Shown here: positions 9,804 to 20,145 of the stretch, one piece after another | Layout: every line of letters begins with the position of its first letter | Position numbering within the stretch: position 1 is the stretch's first letter | Assembly (NCBI RefSeq): GCF_030272615.1 | Contig: NC_081415.1 | Span: forward strand, 189,440,270 to 189,504,269 | Source: Cryptomeria japonica | Lineage: Eukaryota > Streptophyta > Pinopsida > Cupressales > Cupressaceae | Length of the DNA stretch: 64,000 nt | Direction of reading: 5' to 3' | Notes under the pieces: generated by a model | Database searches by the model: none | The model's input: only the letters and a program-made list of their open reading frames with translations | Told to the model about the DNA's origin: nothing | Position numbers and translations under genes: made by a program

Positions 9804-12800
9804 ATCTTCAACCAGGGTTTCTACTACTTCAAGATGGCCAAAATAATTTCACTGAAGTGATTTTAATGAAGAATACAATGATATGGTTACTATGCTTTCC
9901 CAAGTAAGAGGTCTGAGAGATTATCATTACTTACAAAATTGGATGTGTTATTATATGAGAATACTCAGAAAAGGCATGATGCATTTTGTTCCCAACAGAA
10001 GGAGGTCAAAATAACACTGAAATTATATATGACCTCATACCTTGTGTATGCAGCCGCCTCCATGAGGCAATATCTAGGTTTGTCTACCAAGGGTGATAGG
10101 AGGCTAGTGCTAGTGTGGGATTATTAATTATCAACTTACAATTAATAATCCAAGAAGTCACTTCAGAAGGGTTAATGATACCTTCTTTGTTGTTTGGAAA
10201 TGCATGTTTGATAAAGGGTTAGAGAAGAAAAGACTTTCAGAAGTAGCATACAACAAAGTTTCTTTCTTTGGTTGTGTATTCCTTCAACTTCCCACTTTTA
10301 CATATATCTACATAGGATGTTTTTGAGGTGAACCATTCATGCTACCCTACGGATAAAATTGTCCTCATGGAATTATATCAAAAAATGATTTATGTGCATG
10401 GAGGCAGTCGCAGGCTCATAAAACTGGCCTCAAATTTCCAGAGTCCATCGACCGATATTCAATATTGACTAACCCAAAGACCAAATATGGAAGATGAAAT
10501 GTAATGAGTCACTATGAGGAGGATCAAATCATATGATAATTTTGATTTTTGTGGCATGAAAATAAAAATAAAAAAGAGCTATACACATGTATATCGACTT
10601 GAAGATGCTTGGGTAGATTGTGAAGATTTGAGAAGGATGGATTTCATTCGTATCACTTTGGAACAGATTGAGAACCTAAATTTGGCCAAGATCCCAGACA
10701 CAATGGAAGATAACGATGACATAGTAGACCCGACCTACTCTGAAAGAAAGATTGTTGATTCTCCCTTGCCACTCATCCAATGGTCCAGGAAGTAAAGTAA
10801 GTCTATTACTCAATAAATTGCTCCTATTTTGGCTAATACTAATGCATGGTTGTTGAAAAAGAGGATTAGAATGAATTGAATTCCTTCCAGTTCTGGTGAT
10901 GATGATGATAGTGATTGTCCAATCGGCAAAACATCTGAATTAAAAAACCAAGAACAAATAATATGTGCAGGTCCCACCGACAACCCCTTCATCAAAATCT
11001 AAGGGAAAAGGGCTGAAGTTCAAATTCACATTCAAACGTTCAAAGAAAGGTGAACCTTCATTAGTCCCACAAGCAACATCTAAGGATTTTGAACCACTAG
11101 CTGTGAATAAACCGGAAAAAGAACAAGAAGAAGGAGAAATTCCTCATGAAGAGGAAATGCAAGAAGAAGAAGAATCGACTCAACAAGAGGAAAGCACTAC
11201 CCCCACACAAGTTGTTATTTATTCTATTGAATCACATTTAGATCAAGATATAGAAGAATTTGATGATGAGGGGTTGAATATAGAATTACTACAAGGGGAG
11301 GGCGATCAGGAATGTGTTGCATTGTCTAGTCTCCCAAGTTTTGATGATGTTCTCACATCCATTATTGAATCTTCAATTCTAGATTTCATTGAATCTTTGA
11401 AGCAAATAGATGTAGAGAAACAATTAGTAGCCCTAACTTATGTAACTATCATGGCTGAAGCTCCACCTATTGTAAGTACCATTGTTACTACTGAAACACC
11501 ATCAATAGTTGTTGTGACCATAGTTGTTTCAGGGGAGGCACCAATAATGACTACTGTTGCTTCATCAGAGCCACCATCCATTACCACAGTTGTAGTGTAG
11601 GTAATTCCATCTTTTGCTGCTATATCTTCAAGTTAGAATGTGTCTGAGATGCCTGTGACTACTCAGAAGGAGGCCACAACTCCAACCACCAAAGAAGATA
11701 TTCCACCATGGATGGATGTCGTGGCACCTAAAAGGAAGAAACAAGTGATTTCACTAGATGACTTTGATTTTGAGCATTTAGTTCCATTCAAGGCAAAAGG
11801 GACTAAAAAGCCAAAGACTGTTTCTCGGGTGTTGGTGGATCCTGCTACAAAAAGAAAACATGCTGAGGTCATGGTGCCATTTTTAGATTAAAAAAAGGAT
11901 AATATTCAACCTAAAGACTATACTATGTAGACTATAGAACTTGGTGTGGAGACACATGAGTGTGTCAAGTTAGACTCCCAAACTACTTTCAATTCTCTTG
12001 TGTGCAGGTTTGATCAAGAAAGAGATGAGAAAAATGTATGGAAGCAAAAATGTGAACAACTGACTAGTGTGCTTCTCAAAGTCACACAATCTTCCCAGGA
12101 GGTTGAGTCTATTGTTTCCTCTATAGATATTGAGGCTCTCAAAAAGGTAGAACAAGTGGGCATCAAGGGTCGAGTCATAGATGAATGGGTTGATTGTTTG
12201 AAATCAAAGGGCTCTCTTCTTTTGGATTCAACAATCAAGTTATTGATGGATTTTGAAATTGTTCAAAGTCAGATGCAAGGTACCAAAACCACTTTGACTA
12301 ACAAAATGGAAGATATTGAAAAGAGTATAACTCTTTGGAGCAAAATGGAAGATTTCAGGATTGATGTTCTTGTAGAAAACAAGGTAATAACAACAAGAGA
12401 AAAATACATCAAAATTATGTCGTTATTATCTCATAAGGGTAAAATAATAAGGTCAATAATCTCATAGATAGATCAAGAAAATAAAGAATGTGATAATGAG
12501 ATTGATTAGATTTTGGCAAGGATAGATGAGATCCCTTGTTGCTTGTATGATGAAAGTCAAAAATTAATATGCAGTGAGAACACCATGAAAGAATTTCTTT
12601 CCCTAATTACTCACTGGGCAGAAAAGGATTTCTCGTTGAATGCATTTGATAAACTTCTTGAGACACAGGTTGGTTTTGAAGTTCTTGCCTCAATGCTAAA
12701 AGATGGAAGAAAGAAGTATGTGAAAGATGGAGATGCAGTTTCTAGAGTTCACGCCATCACTAGTTCTACCACAATGCCGAACAAAGTCGAGATGAAAGCT

Positions 12801-13015
12801 GTTTTGGCTCAGTTCAAGGAATTCAAGAAAATCAATGAGGAGGAAAAAGATGAATAAACTGTCCCCTATTGAAACTATCTTCTGATGTAGTTGCATTCCT
12901 AGTTACTACAAATTTTCTTGCAGTTGCATTTTCATTTTATGCAGTAGTTGTAGTCAAGTGGGACTGTGCAATTGAATTAGTCAACTGTGCCCACCTTTTT
13001 CTCAACTTATTTTCC

Positions 13016-13068
13016 TATATAAGGAGGACCTCATTTGTACATATTGATCTTTTATTATGCTTAATAAA
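13016..13068 (+). promoter_or_regulatory. Candidate TATA box and poly(A) signal in the Gyp1 5' LTR
   Basis: TATATAAG lies at 13016-13023 and AATAAA at 13063-13068. This pair sits about 700 bp before the LTR end, as expected for the U3/R boundary of a plant LTR. If right, everything from 7324 to about 13045, including the accessory ORF, is U3. Confidence 0.5.
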
Positions 13069-13762
13069 ACTCTGCCAAATTTTTTGCCTCAACTAAGACT
13101 TTTAGCTTTTGTTGTGAATATTCAATCAAGTAAATAAAGGGAGCAATTCCATTTGATTCCAAACTTTGTGCTAGGTTGAAGATTGATTATATGAGTTAAT
13201 GTTCCTGTGTTCTTTAATTCCTTGATATTGGTGGCATTATTGTTTATGTGAGTAAGAGAAATTTCCAATTGTGATAAGTAGGCTTTGTGTTATTTGCTTA
13301 ATTGGGAAATCTTCTGATAGTCAAGTGATTACATAGTAAGCTTTGTATTGCTATTAGTTTCTCTTAATTTTTAGAAAAATTAATCATATCTTGGAGACTT
13401 TGAGCTACAAGTTGTGATTATAGCTGTAAGTGTGGTGCTTATAGTAAGTTCCACTCACGTAAGACTTTGAGCTTACATGATTGCCTAGATATTAAGAATC
13501 TTTATCAATAAGTTTTTATTTTAGTTGTTAAGTCTATTGAGTTATATGAAATATCACCAAGTGAAGGGAATACATTAATTTTGAAAAAAGATAATTACAT
13601 GCCCTAAGCTTACACCCAAATTTTGTTTTGTTTAAGCTGCGGAAATACCCAAGATTCCAATAGGGAACCTCGCCTTGATGAGAGGAAAGACTTTGTCTTA
13701 TCATAGCTGTGTGTGAAATATATATTTTGTCATTAGTACGTTGGTATTCACCCAATAGTTTT

Positions 13763-13783
13763 TTGGCGACTTTGTTGGGGATC
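13763..13783 (+). promoter_or_regulatory. Primer binding site of Gyp1
   Basis: TTGGCGACTTTGTTGGGGAT follows the LTR end after about 8 bp. It resembles the TGGCGACTCTGCTGGGGA-type site often seen in plant Tat-lineage gypsy elements. The tRNA was not assigned. Confidence 0.6.
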
Positions 13784-14114
13784 AACGTGCAACCGATATT
13801 TTCTCTTTTGGGTTGTAGTGCACTTTTCATTGTAATATATGTATTGCTGATTTTCTCAAAGTACTAATCTGGCTAATCAAAGTTACACTCATGGACAATG
13901 AGCAAAAGGAATTGTTGATCCTACCTTTGAGTTTTTGCAGCTACATAATTTTCCTTTTGTGACTACTCCACAAACATGATCTCCTTTGCAATAGACACAA
14001 AGTTTTCCTTCTACTGCACAACAGTCTCCTATACCAAGTGAGGTGTCAAGTTTGCAAGTTACGGTTGTTCCACTTGCAAATTGTTTTGTAACACCACCAT
14101 ATAATCCATGAAGG
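13784..14114 (+). other. Gyp1 untranslated leader
   Basis: About 330 bp lie between the primer site and the gag start. I see no conserved motif or gene here. Frames near 13900-14100 are short and interrupted. Confidence 0.5.
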
Positions 14115-15216
14115 ATGGCTGTCCTAGGTCCTTGGGGTACTGCGTTTGGTCCTTTGATCCTAACGACACCTTTACATGAACTTCCAAAAGGAACAAGAAA
14201 GAATTTGCCTGTTTTTGGGAGATGGTGCTCAACAACCTGATAAGCACATCACTGCTTTTTATGTTGCATGTGGTGTTCTTAGTGTTGAACATGAAGATGT
14301 TTCTGTGAGATTGTTTATTGAAACTTTGCAAGGTGCAATTGCTGATTGGTTTTATCATCTTCCAAATAATTGTATTACAAATTGGGCTAGCCTCAGAACA
14401 AGGTTTGAGGCAAGGTTAAAGATTGCTAAAGATGATCATGCACTTTTAGCACAATTGACTCAAATGAAGAAAGAACCACACAAGCCTATGAGAAAATTTA
14501 TTGTGAAGTTTAATAAGTTGGCCAATCACATTCCAACCGCTTCTCAACCTACTGCTGGAAACTTAAAATGTTTCTTTATTAATGATCAATTTTCAGAAGT
14601 AAGTTTTCTTTTGCGTAGGGATAATCATGTAGATTTGGTTGCTACACAACAAATGGCTATATCAGTTGAAGATGATCTTATCCTTGTTGGCAAGATAAGA
14701 ATGGATCCTAACAAGGTCAGGAATAGTCAAATTATTGACGTATCACATTCTTCAACAAATTTTGCTGATCCTATGATTCAAAAGCTAGCAAATGAGTTGC
14801 TAGCACTTATGAAGCAAATTTCCTCTCAAGGGAATACTTCTTACCATGATGTTCCAACAAGGACTTATCCAAATAATGCTTACAACTATACTGTGCACAA
14901 TAAAAAAAAGTTACCTCCCACTTCAAAGAGGCTTGCATTGGAAGCACTGCCTCAAAATTCAGCTACAAGCTACTATGAGGTTGAACAAAATGATCTTCCT
15001 CCATTTTGTGATGAAGATGCCAATTTTATTCAAGAGGATGATGCAGAATTGGCTGGCAACTCTGACATCAAATATATGCAGTATGAAGAAGATAATGTGC
15101 AAGATGCACATGATGGAGATGTCTTTGCAGTTTTTACCCGTTCGCAAGCACAAGCAACACAACCGCCTGTCAATTGGAAGAGTTGTGATTCCACACAAGT
15201 CAAGGATTCTCAATGA
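14115..15216 (+). pseudogene. Gyp1 gag
   Basis: This is a retrotransposon gag capsid domain of Ty3/gypsy type. Around 14280-14560 the protein reads VRLFIETLQGAIADWFYHLP, then WASLRTRFEARL and a KKEPHKPMRKFIVKFNKLA block, all classic for the family. The 346-codon frame begins at ATG 14176, but ATG 14115 in another frame encodes the usual leader (AFGPLILTTPLHELPKGTRK). A one-base shift near 14217 therefore probably split the original start. No CCHC zinc knuckle is visible. The C-terminus ends in an FAVFTRSQAQAT block before the protease region. Gag would build the particle and package RNA; pol follows downstream. Confidence 0.8.
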
Positions 15217-15369
15217 TTTCTAGTTGTTATTGCTAAGTGTGGAACTCCTTTACCAAATCCACCAAAAGACAACTCCACTCCTAAAGACAATGCAAAGGAT
15301 AAAAATGTAAGTACTCCTTTGACTGCTACAAATTTTTCTGCACCTACATCAAAGACCAGTGCATCTAAC

Positions 15370-16060
15370 GTTTCAAGTTCTCAAAATGAGAACCTGAACT
15401 AATATTTGATGAATTATTTTCAGTCATTTGATATTATAGATCATACTAGAAAAATTAAAGTACAAATGTCTGAAGTGGAATATTTGAGATCTAATCCAGA
15501 TCAATTTGATCGATTGGTCAAATTTTTAAAAGAGAAAGACACTTCCTCAAGTAATCCTCCCAAATCCAACATATCCCAAAATAATTTAGTGAGTTCTCCT
15601 TCTCCAATAGAAAAGATAGAACCATTTTATATCTCCTTGTTGATTAATGGTCATAGGCTAAGTAATTGATTTTGGAGCACCCAACAACGTCATGTCGACA
15701 AAAGTTGCCAACGCTCTTGGTTTAGCCTTGACTAAGATGTTTGGTAGATGCTTTTCTATGGATAAAAAGAAAGTTACACTAATAGGTCAAATTAAGGATG
15801 CATAATTTTCTTTTGCGGCATTCCTAGCCAAGAAGATCAAAATGATAGTATTAGTAGCCGATGTGCCGACTTCCTATGGCATATTATTAGGAAGGAATTT
15901 TTGTAGAGATGTTGGAGGAGAATTGAATATGGATATGACTGAAACATGTATTCTCGTCAAGGGAGAGATCAAAAAGTTATATCCAAAAAAGGAATCACAA
16001 TACATCATTGTGAAATCTGACGATCAACGAGCTCAGATTCTTTTTGAGTCATCAGGTATG
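15370..16060 (+). pseudogene. Gyp1 aspartic protease region
   Basis: Near 15625-15690 the reading FYISLLINGHRLSN followed, across a stop, by IDFGAPNNVM corresponds to the retroviral-type protease start, where D-T/S-G-A is catalytic. Here it reads D-F-G-A. At 15845-15925 VLVADVPTSYGILLGRNFCRDVGG matches the protease C-terminal ILLGR segment. Stops at about 15668 and 15803 and a frame change break the gene. The protease would cleave Gag-Pol in the particle. The altered active site and stops make this copy inactive. Confidence 0.7.
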
Positions 16061-16189
16061 GGAAATTATTTCTTATATTCTAATGATGAGTTTGAAGTTG
16101 TACTTGAAATAGAGGATTTCATTTCACTTGATGAAAGTTCAACTGATTGTGAGAGTATTGCTGCTGAATCTATGGGATCCTCAACTCCA

Positions 16190-16852
16190 TAAGAGCAACC
16201 ACTCAATTTTGATACTATCAGTGTTGGTGATCCAAATGATGTTTGGATATTAGAGTTTGATGGTAGTTGCTCTTCTACTGGATTAGGGGCAGGTATTGTT
16301 TTGGTATCTCTTGATGGTAAGATGTTCCCAATTTCTTTCAAGTTACAGTTTGACAACACTAATAACACTGCTGAGTATGAGTCTCTTCTTTTGGGAATGA
16401 ATGTTTCTCAAAAGAAAGGAATTAAGAATGTGCATGCTTAGGGAGATGCTGAATTGATTGTTTGTCAAGTCAGAAATATCTATCAGACAAGAAGCGATAG
16501 GCTAAGGAATTATCATAATCTTGTGTGGGACTCAATTGAGGCATTTGATGCCTTTGATCTATCTGTTATTTCCCAGGAAATCAATGACAGAGCGGATTCC
16601 TTAGCAATACCCTCAACCTTGTTGATTCCACATAAGGATTTTTCAGGACCAACATATACTATCGAGATGATATTTCAACCAAGTGTTCCTGATAATTCAG
16701 ACAATTGGCAGGTGTTGAATGATGATCAACACATAATCGATTTCTTGCAGACTACTGATAACTTTGATGATTTGTATTTTGATGGCAATCAGCATCCTTC
16801 AAGAGATGCCATTGAAAGTGTTGATGCAAAAACTGGTGAAAAGTTCCTATAA
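16190..16852 (+). pseudogene. Gyp1 extra RNase H (archaeal-type-like) upstream of RT
   Basis: The segment reads WILEFDGSCSSTGLGAGIVL, then NTAEYESLLLGM, then (after a stop at 16440) GDAELIVCQV, and finally NDRADSLA. This places Asp, Glu, Asp and Asp in the order of a type I RNase H active site. It is a complete second RNase H fold, distinct from the RH domain that follows RT at 24544. Plant Tat-lineage gypsy elements are known to have acquired an extra archaeal-like RNase H. Here it lies between protease and RT. Its probable role is removal of the RNA strand or primers during reverse transcription. One in-frame TAG and the decayed context make it inactive. Confidence 0.75.
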
Positions 16853-18027
16853 CTAAAGGGTAATAAGATTCCTAAGGATCTTGTTTCTCTTGAAAAATTG
16901 TTTGACAAGCATGATTGCTATGTCAAAAAGCAACAAAAATCAGCTGCTAGTACAATGGCGTATGAGCAAATGAATATTGGAATGTATGAGAATCCAAAGA
17001 TGATCAACATTAGAAAATGTTGTTCACATGAAGAAAGACGTAAATTTGTTGCATTATTGTAGCAATATATTGATATTTTGGCCTACTCTTATGATGACTT
17101 GAAGTCTTTCTGACCTAAAGAGCTTTGTCATGACATTGCATTGAAGCTGAGTTTTTCTCCCTTTCGTCAAAAGCAAAGGCAGTACAATCCAAATATTTCT
17201 GATACCATCTTTGCCAAAATCTTGAAAATGCTAAAGGCAAGGATAATCTTCCCTATTCACTACTCCACTTGGATAGCTAATATTGTGCCCATGCACAAGA
17301 ATGGTGAGATTTGAATATGTGTTAATTTTTAGAATTTAAATCAAGCATCATTGAAAGACAATTACCCTTTGCCTCCAGTGGATCAAATTTTACAAGTTGT
17401 CACCAAATCCAAGATGATGTCCATGTTGGATGGATTTTCAGGTTATAATCAAGTGGAGGTTCTTAAGCAAGATCAACACAAGACTGCATTTACTACGCCT
17501 TGGGGTACCTTTGCATATCATAGAATTCCTTTCGGGTTAATAAATGCAGGAGCAAATTTTTAGTGTGCAATGAATTTGGCTTTTCAAGATTTTCTTGGTA
17601 AGTTCATTGTGGTTTATCCTGATGATTTGTCTATTTTCTCTAAACATCGCCAGGATCATTTTTATCATCTACAACAAGTGATAGAGAAGTGTCAACAACA
17701 TGGGATATCTCTTAATCCCAAGAAATAAGTTTTTAGGGTTACAGAGGGAAAATTTCTTAGACACATTGTGTCCAAAGAATGTATCAAGATTGATGCTGAA
17801 AGAGTTAAAGCTATTCATAGTCTTTCCTTGTCGATAAGCAAAACTGTTGTGCACTCCTTTTTCGGTAAAGTAAACTTCTTGCAAAGGTTCATTCCAGAGT
17901 TTCTTGAAAAAACTCGTCACATAGTTGACACGATGAAAGGGAAATCTCTTTTCAAATGGAGTCCTGAAGATAAGAAAGCCTTTAATGAAATTAAGGAAGC
18001 CATTGCTCATGCTCCAGTCTTGGTATG
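16853..18027 (+). pseudogene. Gyp1 reverse transcriptase, interrupted by NA1
   Basis: A linker (16853-17090) leads into the gypsy RT. Motifs seen are FSPFRQKQRQYNP, then LKARIIFPIHYSTWIANIVP, NYPLPPVDQIL, MSMLDGFSGYNQVEV, TAFTTPWGTFAYHRIPFGL, and the catalytic box VVYPDDLSIFS near 17608-17640. The thumb/connection runs as NFLQRFIPEFLEKTRHIVD up to HAPVLV at 18025. In-frame stops occur near 17060, 17112, 17313, 17331, 17562 and 17726. Pro in the YxDD box is unusual. The reading resumes cleanly at 24544 when the inserted element and its target duplication are removed. Confidence 0.85.
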
Positions 18028-18804
18028 TGTTGGCAAATGCACACTCCAATGAGAAATTGCAGGTGATTGAAGGTATTGTCATTGATGGCAACCTTGCAAT
18101 CATATGATATCGACAAGCACCGACACCGACAGACTCTACACCGGCATACAGAACACCGGCACCGAAAAGGAAGATTATCGACACCCTGACTGACAGAAAT
18201 TTTGTGTATTTATATTTTGTAATTAATTGTAAAATCTTTTGTAAGCCAACTTGGTGGATTGTAATATGACTCATATAAGTATGAGATCATTGTAGATCAT
18301 TTAATAGGTGAAGTATGAAAAGATAATAGCAGACCTAATATGTGAATTATTGGATAAGGGTTTATGTATGTAGCAGAGCTTAAACCAGTACTGAATCTGG
18401 CATAGCAGATGCTAATTTGAAGCAGTACAAGACATTGGATTTGTATAATCCATTTTTGTAAGTCAGTGTGACTTCTTTTGTAATTGAGCATTGAGCTCTA
18501 GGCACTTGGCCTTCCTGCATTTGCAGGCCCCTATTGTAAATAGTAATATTCCCTTATTGGCCAGTAAACGAATATTGTGGGTCACAAATCCCATCGAGGT
18601 TTTTCCCACACTGGGTTTCCTCATTAAAAATACTATATTATGGTGTGCTTTTCATGTTGTGGTTGTTGTTCTTATTTGCTGCATTATTTCTGGTTTACCG
18701 GTACACAGTTTTAATATGCTTTTCATGTTATAAGTTAAGTAAATTCTATTAGCGGTCAGATACTGATTTGCCCCCCCCTCTCAGTATCTTTGGGAATCCT
18801 AACA
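18028..18804 (+). repeat. NA1 5' LTR
   Basis: It starts TGTTGGCAAATGCACACTCC and ends AATCCTAACA. A perfect inverted repeat CTCATATAAGTATGAG at 18270-18285 contains a TATAAG box, a candidate core promoter. The GAGGTTTTTCCCACACTGGG motif (18597-18616) and the terminal poly-C/CTCTCAG (18771-18784) are shared with other copia LTRs in the window. Confidence 0.9.
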
Positions 18805-18822
18805 ATTGGTATCAGAGCCTGG
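18805..18822 (+). promoter_or_regulatory. NA1 primer binding site
   Basis: ATTGGTATCAGAGCCTGG follows the LTR directly and matches the plant initiator tRNA-Met site used by copia elements. Confidence 0.9.
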
Positions 18823-18875
18823 TCCTCTATTTTCAAAAGCCTAACAACTTGAGGAAGATCTTGACACTGGTAGAG

Positions 18876-19740
18876 ATGGAAAACGTAAGGAAGCAATTGG
18901 AAACAACTCTTTCTGACTATGATGCAAAAAAGGTGAAAAATATCAAACTTGAAGATGATCTGAAGGCTGCATAGGATATTATTCAAGGACTTTAAGAAAA
19001 TCTTACTATTGCAAGGAATAAGAGAAGAGAACTTTGTGAAAAGATGCATAACAATGATGATGAAAAGGAAACTCTTAATGATCTGGTGAACAAACTGAGA
19101 CAAGAAAACACTACAATGAAGAATGAGATGCAAGATATGACTATGAGATTTTGTAAAGAAAATGAAGATAGAAAGAAGACTGAATGATGGTGGAAATGAA
19201 AACACAAGACTTAGTCATGAAAATGATATGTTGAAGACAGATTTGATGCATACACAAAATGAGACAAATGAACTCATGAGACAGAAAGGAATCTTGGAGA
19301 GAGAACTGGCTACTGCAAACAATCATGATCATAGAAAATCGGTAAGACAACCTAATGCACACAAATTTAATGGGAAATGCTTTAATTGTAACAAGTATGG
19401 TCATAGAGAAAATCAGTGTAGATCTAGAAATTATCAGAACACTAACACACCCACTGGTCAATGTTCTAAGTGCAACAAAATTGGTCATAATTCAGAAAAT
19501 TGCAGAATGAATGTAAGATGTTATGTTTGTGGAAGATTCAGACACTTATCTAATCAATGCAGAACACAAACTAGCATAGGATATGGGCAAGCTATTCAAA
19601 AGAACAATGTAACCTGTTATGCTTGTAACAAGATTGGATATATTGCAAAATTTTGTAGAAGCAAGGCATCACCGACAAATAATAAAGGTCCTAGCTTGAA
19701 AGGTAAAGAAAAGGTTGAAGAGGTAAAGCAAGAATTTTGA
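18876..19740 (+). pseudogene. NA1 gag C-terminal protein: coiled coil plus zinc knuckles
   Basis: From ATG 18876 (MENVRKQLETTLSDYDAKK) the frame encodes a long Glu/Lys/Leu-rich coiled coil. Stops near 18973 and 18994 and a frameshift near 19165 interrupt it. The open part 19162-19740 carries four CCHC-like knuckles: CFNCNKYGHRENQC, CSKCNKIGHNSENC, CYVCGRFRHLSNQC and CYACNKIGYIAKFC. The third has lost Gly and the fourth His. The N-terminal capsid domain of copia gag is absent. The same coiled coil plus knuckles forms the C-terminal half of Cop2 gag (46021-47163), so NA1 probably derives from a Cop2-like element. The product would bind the element's RNA and interact with helper Gag through the coiled coil (inference). 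Confidence 0.8.
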
Positions 19741-20145
19741 AAACAATGGATCAGAAAGTCAGATCAAAATGTTGATGGGAATACTCCTCCACTAGCAGAT
19801 CAAAGTATCACTCCATCGGCAGGAGACTCTTCATCTAATTGAAGGAAAATCCTTTGGGGGTTTAGCAATATATTGAAAAACATGCTATTATACCCTCGGT
19901 TGATGGTAAGAAGTTGAATTACTTCTATACTAGTAGATGAGTTAAGTTGTGACTTAACTGACAAGCATTAAATGTGGTAGTTGGAGAAAATAACATTATA
20001 AAGTAAGTGTTTTGGCTCCTTTTTCATTCACCAAGCTTTCAAATCTTCAAGAGCACGAAATTCCCGAGTGAAGGCATCCTTAGCGAAGAAGCGAATCAGT
20101 TCATCCAAGCATTCATCCTAAAGCTAGATTGAGGTATTTATAATC

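Larger units (their letters stand above)
8752..12857 (+). pseudogene. Accessory ORF inside the Gyp1 5' LTR, unknown function
   Basis: A decayed reading frame runs through the LTR. It may start at ATG 8752 (a TAG follows at codon 15) or at ATG 8833 (MKYKYDKYLNMFPKSSVES). The frame shifts several times, and the LINE-like insert (9238-9786) must be removed. From 10965 to 12857 a single frame of about 630 codons is broken only by stops near 11598, 11889 and 12465. The N-terminal half looks globular. The middle (10965-11230) is Lys/Ser- then Glu-rich, followed by Thr/Val/Pro-rich repeats (11460-11600) and a helical C-terminus. I recognise no catalytic motif. The N-terminal half recurs at 29236-30680 in the 3' LTR. 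It resembles in style the long plant transposon-associated proteins carried by some LTR elements, but I cannot name the family. Confidence 0.55.
7324..13754 (+). mobile_element. 5' LTR of gypsy element Gyp1 (about 6.4 kb)
   Basis: The segment from 7324 (TGTAATCGATTTCAACATGG) to about 10760 is repeated in the same orientation at 26429-30684, on the far side of a gypsy gag-pol. The second copy is then interrupted by Cop2. A gypsy-type primer site lies at 13763, just after a CA at 13754, so the whole 7324-13754 block is best read as one very long LTR. Without the LINE-like insert the native length is about 5.9 kb. It contains palindromic repeats (7489-8624), an internal ORF (8752-12857) and a TATA box with AATAAA near 13016-13068. 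The two LTR copies differ at very roughly one base in ten in the stretches I compared, so the insertion is old. The exact 3' end (13750 or 13754) is uncertain. Confidence 0.7.

Noticed and set aside
13784-14114. Possible env-like or extra gene before Gyp1 gag
   Set aside because: Frames are short and interrupted; the region is best read as leader.
17669-18274. 201-codon open frame on the minus strand
   Set aside because: It lies opposite the Gyp1 RT and runs across the NA1 junction, so it cannot be an ancestral gene.
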